Shown: one piece after another, positions 57,701 through 64,000 of the stretch
How the letters are laid out: every line of letters starts with the position of its first letter
Numbering within the stretch: position 1 is the stretch's first letter
Origin: Pontibacter russatus
Lineage (GTDB): Bacteria > Bacteroidota > Bacteroidia > Cytophagales > Hymenobacteraceae
Assembly: GCF_009931655.1 (NCBI RefSeq)
Contig: NZ_CP047984.1
Span: 806,001-870,000 of the forward strand
Direction of reading: 5' to 3'
Length of the DNA stretch: 64,000 nt
The notes under the pieces: model-generated
The model's database searches: none
Told to the model about the DNA's origin: nothing
What the model saw: only the letters and a program-made list of their open reading frames with translations
Translations under genes and position numbers: made by a program

Positions 57701-58960
57701 CTACGGCGCCACCATCTGCATCAGCAGGGCGCTGATATAGCCTGCGTAGGTGCCGATGGCGTAGCCGAAAATAGCCAGCAGCACCCCAACCGGCGCCAGG
57801 GCCGGATGAAATGCCGCCGCCACAATCGGCGCGGATGCCGCCCCGCCCACATTGGCCTGGCTGCCCACCGCCAGAAAGAAAAAAGGCGCTTTGATAAGCT
57901 TGGCTACGATGAGCAACAGCAGCATGTGCAGCATGATCCAGATAAAGCCCACCAGAAACAGGCCCGGGTTGCTGAAAATTGCCGTCACATCCATCTGCAT
58001 CCCGATGGTGGCCACCATGATATATAAAAACAGGCTGCCGATGCGCGAGGCGCCCGCACCCTCCAACTGGCGCGCCTGGGTAAAGGACAGCAGAATGCCG
58101 AAGGAAGTGGCCAGCACCACCAGCCAGAAAAAGCCCGACGTCAGGCTGAACTGCTCGAGGTAGGGCGCATGCGTGCTGACCCAGGGCGCAATAATATCAG
58201 CCAGGAAGTGTGCCGCCCCCGTCACGCCCAGCCCCACGCCCACAATCTGCACGGTATCGGTCAGAGTTGGAATGCGCATGATGCCCAGCCGGTAGGCCTC
58301 CACTTTCTCCTTTAGATCATTCACCGCGGTGTTATCAGCCTTGAAATATTTGTCTATCCTGTCTGATTTGCCGGCACCGTACAGCAGCACCGCCATCCAG
58401 ATATTGGCCACGATCACGTCCACTGCTATCACGGCCGAGAAAAGGTCGGGGTTGGGCTGGAAAACCTCGTACATGGCCAGTTGGTTGGCGCCGCCGCCAA
58501 TCCAGCTTCCGGCGATGGTGCTCAGGCCCCGCCACACGGCATCGCCCCCCTCGCCGCCTACAATCTCCGGCGCAAAAGAAGACACAATCAGGATGGCCAG
58601 CGGCCCGCCCAGCAAGATCCCGATGGTTCCGGTGATAAACATCAACCCCGCTTTGTGGCGCAGCTTCCATATCTCTTTCAGGTCGAGGCTGATGGTGAAC
58701 AGCACCAAACTGGCGGGAAGCAGGTAGCGCGAGGCCATCTGGTACAGCCCGGACTGCTCGCCGGAGATGACGCCCAGGGAGTTGAGCAGGCTGGGCAGGA
58801 GGTAGCACAGGAGCAGCGAGGGCACCACGGCATAAAATTTCCGGAAGAAGGGGCGCTTGCTGGAGGCGGTCTTGAAAATCAGGGCCAGGATAAGGACCAG
58901 GATGCCCAGTACAACGGCATCGTTCGTGATGAGAGGGGTGTGTTCAGCGGCTTGCTGCAT
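57701..58960 (-). CDS. DUF819 family membrane protein
   Basis: A 419-residue protein with about twelve hydrophobic helices and DUF819 marks: AVVPSLLLCYLLPSLLNSLG near residue 42, YLLPASLVLFTISLDLKEIW near 75, AGSWIGGGANQLAM near 150 and QANVGGAASAPIVAAAFHPA near 370. It is related to YjcL and to transporter folds of the GltS type. The substrate is not known. It is a single gene. Confidence 0.88.
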   Translation of the reverse strand: MQQAAEHTPLITNDAVVLGILVLILALIFKTASSKRPFFRKFYAVVPSLLLCYLLPSLLNSLGVISGEQSGLYQMASRYLLPASLVLFTISLDLKEIWKLRHKAGLMFITGTIGILLGGPLAILIVSSFAPEIVGGEGGDAVWRGLSTIAGSWIGGGANQLAMYEVFQPNPDLFSAVIAVDVIVANIWMAVLLYGAGKSDRIDKYFKADNTAVNDLKEKVEAYRLGIMRIPTLTDTVQIVGVGLGVTGAAHFLADIIAPWVSTHAPYLEQFSLTSGFFWLVVLATSFGILLSFTQARQLEGAGASRIGSLFLYIMVATIGMQMDVTAIFSNPGLFLVGFIWIMLHMLLLLIVAKLIKAPFFFLAVGSQANVGGAASAPIVAAAFHPALAPVGVLLAIFGYAIGTYAGYISALLMQMVAP

Positions 58961-59039
58961 AGTGTAACGGTATATATAAAATCAAAACGAATGATAAGTG
59001 GCTATATATGGATTCGACCGGCGAGAGACGATCTCCAGG

Positions 59040-59348
59040 CTACACAGGTGCGCAGCTGTTTACCAGGTCCAGGAGGCGGTGCAGGTCTTCGGGGGAGTGC
59101 AGGCTGATCAGGACAATGCGCGTAACGGGCTCATTGGCGGGCGTCGGGTACCGGAAGCTGGAAATCAACACCCGCTGCTCCTGCAAGTACGCGCACAGCG
59201 CATGCTGAGACGTGCTGAACACCGGGAAATGCCAGCAACTGCGGAACAGCTCCGGCCTGACGAGCCCTTGCTTAAAGCAGGCGATGCTCCGGAACAGCCG
59301 TTGCCGGGCCTCTTCATATATAGCCTGGCTGTGGAGGAAGGCGTACAT
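59040..59348 (-). pseudogene. C-terminal fragment of a PLP-dependent aminotransferase (BioF/alpha-oxoamine synthase type)
   Basis: The 102-residue frame looks like the last quarter of a class I/II aminotransferase of the 8-amino-7-oxononanoate synthase group: RQRLFRSIACFKQGL, then RVLISSFRYPTPANEPVTRI and ISLHSPEDLHRLLDLV, matching the family's small domain. The PLP lysine and the large domain are missing, and the neighbour upstream ends only 27 bp away, so this is probably a deletion remnant. An ATG is present, and a short functional protein is possible. Confidence 0.5.
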
Positions 59349-59374
59349 ATTAGGACGAGTTTGGCAGCCTTCAT

Positions 59375-60340
59375 CTACAGGTATTTTTTATAGAGGTTGA
59401 ACAGCACAATTTTATCAGGCTCCGTCAGCACCGCGGTGGTGTCTGTCTGAATGAAGTGCAGCTTAAACGCCCGGATGGCGGCCCCCATGTCCTGCGTATC
59501 GTACCCGATGATGCGGAGCGCCTCCTTCGGGTCGAAATGCTCCGGGTAAAACCGCGGCTCCTCCGCCGTGGCGCTGTCAGCGATGGGTATATGGCCTGGT
59601 GCGGCGGTGCTGTCTGGGGCAAAAGCTGTCGTGGGCGAAATGGAAGCGGCAGTGCCTCGTGCAGAATCAGCGGTATAGGCTATATAGTCCTCCAGCACGC
59701 CCTCGTCGTACCACAGCCCGTAGCCCTCCTCCGCCAGCCGCTTCCAGGGGAAATACGCGCTCGGGTCCACTTTGCGGACGGGCGCGATGTCGGAGTGGCC
59801 GATGAAGTTGGCCGCCGGGATTTTGTAGGTTTCCTTCAGCGACGCCAGCACCTGCAGCAGGCTGTTGATCTGCGCCTCCGCGAAAGGCTCGGCGCCATTG
59901 TTGTCCAGTTCGATGCCGATGGAGGAGGAATTCAGGTCGGTATCATTCCCCCACTTGCCGGTGCCGGCGTGCCAGGCGCGCATATAGTCGTGCAGCATGT
60001 GGTACACCTTGCCGTCTTTCCCGATGACGTAGTGGGCGCTTACCTGGGTTTCTGGTCTGGTGAAGGTCTGTAGGGTCTGGCCGGTGGAGTCCTGCTCAGT
60101 GTGGTGGATGATGACGAGGTTGGGCCGCCGCATGCTGAAATTTGTAGTGCCCGCCCAGTAATTGCCCTGCGGTGTTGCCTGCTGCCCGGGGGTAGGTGTG
60201 GGATAGGTCTGTAGTTCTTGGGCATAGGCTTTCATCTGCTTCCGGTGCAGCCTGTTGGTGGCCGCATAGGGGTTGGGGCTGCACGAAGCCGCCACACCTG
60301 CCAGCAGCAGAAAAAACACTTTGCGGCCATTATATCTCAT
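59375..60340 (-). CDS. N-acetylmuramoyl-L-alanine amidase, lipoprotein
   Basis: A 321-residue secreted amidase of the PGRP/Amidase_2 type. The signal ends LLLAGVAASCSP (Cys near residue 20). The zinc site is seen as LVIIHHTEQDS near 75, WHAGTGKWGNDTDLN near 123 and FIGHSDIAPVRKVDPSAYFP near 168. A C-terminal region (about 245-321) with EALRIIGYDTQD and ALRAFKLHF-like sequence resembles a peptidoglycan-binding helix bundle. It removes stem peptides from cell-wall glycan. An ATG 15 bases upstream (60355) is a second possible start. The long open frame further upstream is repeat sequence, not protein. Confidence 0.88.
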   Translation of the reverse strand: MRYNGRKVFFLLLAGVAASCSPNPYAATNRLHRKQMKAYAQELQTYPTPTPGQQATPQGNYWAGTTNFSMRRPNLVIIHHTEQDSTGQTLQTFTRPETQVSAHYVIGKDGKVYHMLHDYMRAWHAGTGKWGNDTDLNSSSIGIELDNNGAEPFAEAQINSLLQVLASLKETYKIPAANFIGHSDIAPVRKVDPSAYFPWKRLAEEGYGLWYDEGVLEDYIAYTADSARGTAASISPTTAFAPDSTAAPGHIPIADSATAEEPRFYPEHFDPKEALRIIGYDTQDMGAAIRAFKLHFIQTDTTAVLTEPDKIVLFNLYKKYL

Positions 60341-60355
60341 GGAGGGAAGTCTCAT

Positions 60356-60773
60356 CAAACGAATGTAACAATATGTTCGCATTCCCGCAACCGGAGGGCA
60401 GCGCTGCTGACTGGCTTCCTGCTGCGGTCTGGGCAGTTCCCTCCGGAAGGATACCGGCAGAGGTGCCGCCCGCTCTCCCGATATCTGTAGGTATAGGCGC
60501 ACCGTGTCATTCCGCGCGGCCCAGGCCATATATACCCGTACAGCAGCCCCGGCTATATATACCCGTACAGCAGCCCCGGCTATATATACCCGTACAGCAG
60601 CCCCGGCTATATATGGGGCGGCTGTAGGTAGCCTGACGCGCTGGCTATATGGCCGCGCCGGGGTAAGGGAGCATAAACATCGCTGGCTTTGAAACAGGAA
60701 GTTACCGGCTTTCCCGTATGGCAGGACAGCCCGAATGCCGCTTTCCCTTACATCACGGTGATTAATATATAAC
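60356..60773. other. Intergenic region holding a 27-bp tandem repeat
   Basis: No gene was seen between the amidase and the phosphoesterase. The stretch is GC-rich apart from TATATA units and contains the tandem array at 60524-60615. Open frames across it are low-complexity products of the repeat. Confidence 0.55.
60524..60615. repeat. 27-bp tandem repeat, 3.4 copies
   Basis: The unit starts GGCTATATATACCCGTACAG and ends CAGCCCC. Copies lie at 60524-60550 (one mismatch), 60551-60577 and 60578-60604 (identical), with a partial fourth to 60615. Each carries one TATATATA. A unit length of 27 keeps reading frame. Confidence 0.9.
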
Positions 60774-62291
60774 CTACAGGCGGCTGAGTTCTTTTCTGTC
60801 CACCTCCTCTTTGTATATGTTGTTGAACCGGTCAGTGACCTGCACCGTGACACGCTCGGCAGCGTCCGACAGCCTGGCGAAGAACATATGGTCGGTGAGT
60901 TGTGGCTCCACCCACTTGTGCTTGGCAGGCTTGGCCGCTCCCTGATGCAACTCCACCGAAAGGGGGTCGAGGGCCGCGCCGCGCTGCATCTCTCCCATGC
61001 GCCGTCCGTCCTCAAACCACTCCACCTTCCAGGCAGGGTCCCAGTTCCACACGTTCACGGCCATGTGCTCGGGCCTTTCTTTCACGGCGCCCACCGGGTA
61101 GAGGCGCATCTGGTGCGTTCTGTCGTGCCCCACCGACTTATGATACCACTGCAGGTCGCCGCCGTTCACCTCATATACCCCATAGCCGCCCGGCGTGCCG
61201 TCGAAGCAGATGGGGCCCGTCCACCAGGCGCCGCATACGGTGCCGTGTACGTGCTCTATCCTGTTGTCGCCCGCCACAAGTTTCTCGTTGAAGTGCGTGT
61301 GCCCCGACATGATATGGGCCTTGTATGGCTCCAGCAGGCGATAAAGCTCCTCTCTGTTAGACACCACGCCGCCCATCGGCTCCTCTGCCTGTTCACGCTC
61401 ATGCTGCTTGGTGTAGGCCGGTATATGCAGCGACACAACCACGGTGCTGCCGGGCTTCACATGCGCCAGGTCCTGCTCCAGCCACGCCAGTTGCCGCTCC
61501 GTCAGGTAGCCAATGTACTTCTTGGACTGCCCGACGAAGAACACATCGTCCAGCACCACGTAATGCACCTCGCCCCTGTTAAAGGAATAATAGGTCGGCC
61601 CGAAAAGCTTTTTGAATGTCTGGCCCGACAAGTCGTCGGTGCGCACTTCCACGTCCATGTCGTGGTTGCCGAGCACCTGGAAGAACGGGATGCCCGTAGT
61701 GGCGACCGCCTGCTGGTAGTCTTCGAAGAGCTCAAACTTGTCCCATACCAGGTCCCCGCAGCCTATGCCATGAAACAGGGCCCCATCGCCGTAGCTGCCG
61801 ACCAGCTGCTTTGTGTCCGGGGCGGAGACGGTTTTCAAAAGTTGGGCGTCCTCCTCCGAGATTATCTGCGGGTCGGCCCACACCACGAAATTATGCCTGG
61901 TGTCGTCCTGCGCCAGTTTGCTGAGCTCAAAATCAGCCCTGAATTTACCGCGTGCCGGGGCTATGCTTTGGTAGAACCGGGCAATGCCGTTTTCATTTTC
62001 GAAGGCATAGCCGCGCGGCACGGAGATATAGACAAACTCCGCCGTGGCATTGCTTTCCAGCGCATAACTGCCTTTGGCGTCTGTCAGCGTCACGTTCATG
62101 CCGTCGGTTACGGCAACGCCCGGAACGCCTCTGCCCTGCGACAGCACTTTCCCGCTGAGGCGTACGGCAGAAACGCCTCCGGCTTTTGCCGCCGCTTCAG
62201 GGGCCGCCTGCAGGTCATTTACACTGAAGGTGAAGCCGGCCAGGCCAGCCAGGCCCAGCGATTTCAGGAAAGTTCTTCTTTTCTGTGACAT
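60774..62291 (-). CDS. Secreted calcineurin-like phosphoesterase with C-terminal domain
   Basis: A 505-residue exported protein. The N-terminus, SQKRRTFLKSLGLAGLAG, is a twin-arginine-type signal. Residues 40-135 form a beta-rich N-terminal domain (carboxypeptidase-like, with NVTLTDAKGSYAL). The phosphoesterase core follows: VVWADPQI near 140, GIGCGDLVWD near 178, VLGNHDMDV near 208, SLHIPAY near 288 and MSGHTHFNE near 325. The last part (TPGGYGVYEVNGGDLQWYHK and on) is the MetallophosC domain. By family it hydrolyses phosphoesters outside the cytoplasm. It is a single gene. Confidence 0.88.
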   Translation of the reverse strand: MSQKRRTFLKSLGLAGLAGFTFSVNDLQAAPEAAAKAGGVSAVRLSGKVLSQGRGVPGVAVTDGMNVTLTDAKGSYALESNATAEFVYISVPRGYAFENENGIARFYQSIAPARGKFRADFELSKLAQDDTRHNFVVWADPQIISEEDAQLLKTVSAPDTKQLVGSYGDGALFHGIGCGDLVWDKFELFEDYQQAVATTGIPFFQVLGNHDMDVEVRTDDLSGQTFKKLFGPTYYSFNRGEVHYVVLDDVFFVGQSKKYIGYLTERQLAWLEQDLAHVKPGSTVVVSLHIPAYTKQHEREQAEEPMGGVVSNREELYRLLEPYKAHIMSGHTHFNEKLVAGDNRIEHVHGTVCGAWWTGPICFDGTPGGYGVYEVNGGDLQWYHKSVGHDRTHQMRLYPVGAVKERPEHMAVNVWNWDPAWKVEWFEDGRRMGEMQRGAALDPLSVELHQGAAKPAKHKWVEPQLTDHMFFARLSDAAERVTVQVTDRFNNIYKEEVDRKELSRL

Positions 62292-62695
62292 ATGGATAAC
62301 GGATGTATGATTGCTGCTTTCCGGTTATGGCATGCAAGGCGCATTAAGAAGCCTGCACGGCTATAATACAAATTTTATCGCAAAATGCAGCCTACTGCTC
62401 CCACCACACTTTGGTATTGATGTCGCCATCGCCCATATGTCACACGCAGCTTGCCTGGGCTCCATCGCCCGTAGTGAATTTATAAGTGTGCCTGTTGCTA
62501 TAGAGACTAAAACAGGCAACTGCTACAGCAGCAGCTCAGCAGGAAAGAGACGCCGGTATGACATTTATATTCATGTATAATGCCCTTTGGAATATTCCTA
62601 CGACGCTGCAAAGCACATTTCACCAGCTACAGCCGTGTGTTGCGGCCCGACCCGTACTTGTTTCTGCCCGGTCAGACTTTCTCCTTCTGAGGCAA
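62292..62695. other. Intergenic stretch, no gene seen
   Basis: Short open frames are present but none has coding character. No strong hairpin or promoter was recognised. Confidence 0.5.
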
Positions 62696-63600
62696 CTATT
62701 TAACGGGCATGATGATGAACTCCTGTATCCGCCAGTCCAGCTTTTGCACCTCGCGCGAGGCATCTTCTATGAGCTGCGTCAGGTTCTCCTCCTGCGCCGG
62801 GACAACGAAGCCCTCCCCCAGGTAGAGGTGCCCGTTCTCGCGCATGAGCAGGGCGAAGCCGCTGATCCAGGCATGGCTGCAGAGCATCTTCTTTATCTCC
62901 TCCAGCAGCGGGTCCGTCTCCTGGTTGTTCACGGCCTTGGGCACCTGGTCCATCACATCAAAGGCTGCCTGCCGCAGGTTGGTGTAGCCGTCGTGTACGA
63001 TGTCCAGTGATATGACAAGCGCGGCTACGGCATCTGCCCACCACCAGCCGATGCCGAGCACGCCGAAAACGGCCGCGGCGGCAGTCATCCAGTCGGCCTT
63101 GTTCATCTTGGCATCCGTATAGAGGTTCTTCTCGTGGAGTTTGGTGGCGAGCTGGAGCTTTTTGCGCCCAAGGACAATCGCCGGGAAAGTGCCCACAGCA
63201 GCGCCGCGATCATCAGGTAGCCCAGCCATATCTGCTGCACGAAAACGACCACCGTCCCGATGGTGGCATGCTCTGCGCTGACAAGGGACATGGCGGAGTC
63301 GAACACCAGGAAAGCGCCGACGGAGAAAAGCGCCAGCGCGCTGCACAGGTAGGCAATGCTCACGACCCTGTGGTAGCCCTGTTCGGGGGCTTGTGGAAAA
63401 CCCCGGAGGCAATCAGAGACGAAACGGACGGGGTAAGGCTGAGGATGTCTTCGAACCAGGCGGTCTTCATGGCCTGTGATCAGGTGCATGGCAAGGGCGG
63501 TCGAGATCAGGTAGGCGATGGGAAGCCACTCCAGGCTCCTGGCTTTCTCAAATTCCGGCTGGAGCTCCCTCGGGTACTCGAAGTCATTCAGTTCCTTCAT
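62696..63600 (-). pseudogene. Cation diffusion facilitator (CDF) transporter, broken in three places
   Basis: Starting at the ATG at 63598-63600, frame one reads MKELNDFEYPRELQPEFEKA and a first membrane helix. After about 63475 the match moves to another frame (QAMKTAWFEDILSLTPSVSS, a CDF motif), at about 63385 it returns to the first (GYHRVVSIAYLCSALALFSV), and at about 63194 it moves to a third (GTFPAIVLGRKKLQLATKLH) and then runs intact to the stop, with YTDAKMNKADWM and a C-terminal cytoplasmic domain. Missing family residues at the break points (for example PYG before GYHR) suggest short deletions. In intact form it would export divalent metal ions. Confidence 0.8.
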
Positions 63601-63781
63601 GCGTTATCTGGTCTGCAAGCTGCTGCTCTCTTTTGTAGAGGAATTCTTCCAGGCGCACGATGAATGCGTTCCCGCCCCGCATGGCCGCCATCACGTATTT
63701 CTTCTTCCCCTGCTTCACGTAGGGCCTGGTCAGGGCCACCCGCTTTTTCCAGGGAGTGCCGTTGGTGATGCCTGCCACCAC
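63584..63781 (-). CDS. Small hypothetical protein overlapping the CDF start
   Basis: A 65-residue basic frame with codon use like real genes (MVAGITNGTPWKKRVAL, YVMAAMRGGNAFIVRLEEF). Its stop overlaps the CDF start by 17 bases. Only GTG starts are available (63781 or 63778); the frame is open back to 63835. It could be a small protein or the C-terminal remnant of a longer gene broken upstream. No family was recognised. Confidence 0.4.
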   Translation of the reverse strand: MVAGITNGTPWKKRVALTRPYVKQGKKKYVMAAMRGGNAFIVRLEEFLYKREQQLADQITHEGTE

Positions 63782-63835
63782 AAGGTGGATGGGCGTGCAA
63801 GCACCCGGCGTGCTCCCCTGGCCGACAGTGCTGCC

Positions 63836-64000
63836 TCACGCAGCATCACAGGGTTTTCGCGCCTGGGCTGCCGACGCATCCGTTTTTAAGGCTTATCGCG
63901 TACCTTTCCTGTCTTTGTTTCAAATGGCGGCACACCGGAGCTGCTCTCTTAATTGGGCCATATATCTGCTGTAGCCCCCTGCTACTCTGCCGGCAGCAGT
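63836..64000. other. Right edge of the window, no gene recognised
   Basis: Short open frames only. A TATATC lies near 63960 and the last bases are an imperfect GCTACTCTGCCGGCAGCAGT. It may belong to a gene that continues beyond the edge. Confidence 0.4.

Noticed and set aside
60524..60615. Tandem repeat considered as a CRISPR array
   Set aside because: The units are directly adjacent with no spacers, only 3.4 copies, and no cas genes lie near.
60341..61015. Upstream extension of the amidase frame with repeated VYIAGAAVR units
   Set aside because: The repeats are translated from the 27-bp tandem repeat, and the lipoprotein signal fixes the start at 60340 or 60355.

Overview
The window looks like chromosomal DNA of a Bacteroidota bacterium, most likely a Cytophagales member of the Pontibacter/Hymenobacter type. 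This is an inference. It rests on family content (GbsR-type regulator, GH57/DUF3536 protein, single-domain Ppx, fused SpmA/SpmB, AraC regulator with a heavy-metal-type domain), on Bacteroidota promoter elements (TAnnTTTG) with weak Shine-Dalgarno sequences, and on coding sequence that is moderately GC-rich. A second hallmark is the sequence TATATA, which recurs far above chance both between and inside genes. No tRNA, rRNA, insertion sequence, integrase, phage gene or CRISPR array was seen.

Layout. 1-108 holds the start of an alpha-glucan phosphorylase. 466-6649 is a regulator plus a three-gene RND efflux operon; the same palindrome lies in front of both the regulator and the operon. 6800-13826 carries a serine-less acyl-carrier-like protein, a nucleotidyltransferase/phosphoesterase pair, an ammonium transporter, an AraC regulator with a metal-binding-type N-terminus, a STAS-like protein, a pirin and an orphan NarL-type response regulator. 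14266-15933 encodes two related Gly/Tyr/Arg/Asn/Asp-rich disordered proteins. 16059-22331 is mainly redox and carbon metabolism (DUF72, ferredoxin reductase and ferredoxin, CCG protein, HMG-CoA lyase, aldehyde dehydrogenase). 22791-24618 is xseA-xseB.

24828-44863 is a large trehalose and alpha-glucan island: an OtsA-OtsB fusion whose phosphatase half lacks the catalytic aspartate, then a left-going operon GlgE - TreS/maltokinase - GlgB (the GlgE route from trehalose to branched glucan), then a right-going operon TreZ - GH57 - TreY - MalQ (glucan back to trehalose and glucose). With the phosphorylase at the left edge, the window encodes synthesis, storage and recovery of trehalose and glucan. 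The GH57 gene is broken by one missing C in a C-run, and GlgB carries an AT-hook-like basic tail.

45364-62291 is dominated by envelope and phosphate functions: L,D-transpeptidase, LytM/M23, NlpC/P60 and amidase proteins, Ppx facing Ppk1, an M14 peptidase, SpmAB, DUF819 and a secreted phosphoesterase. At the right edge a cation-diffusion-facilitator gene is broken in three places. Many operon ends carry long, often perfect hairpins flanked by TATATA.
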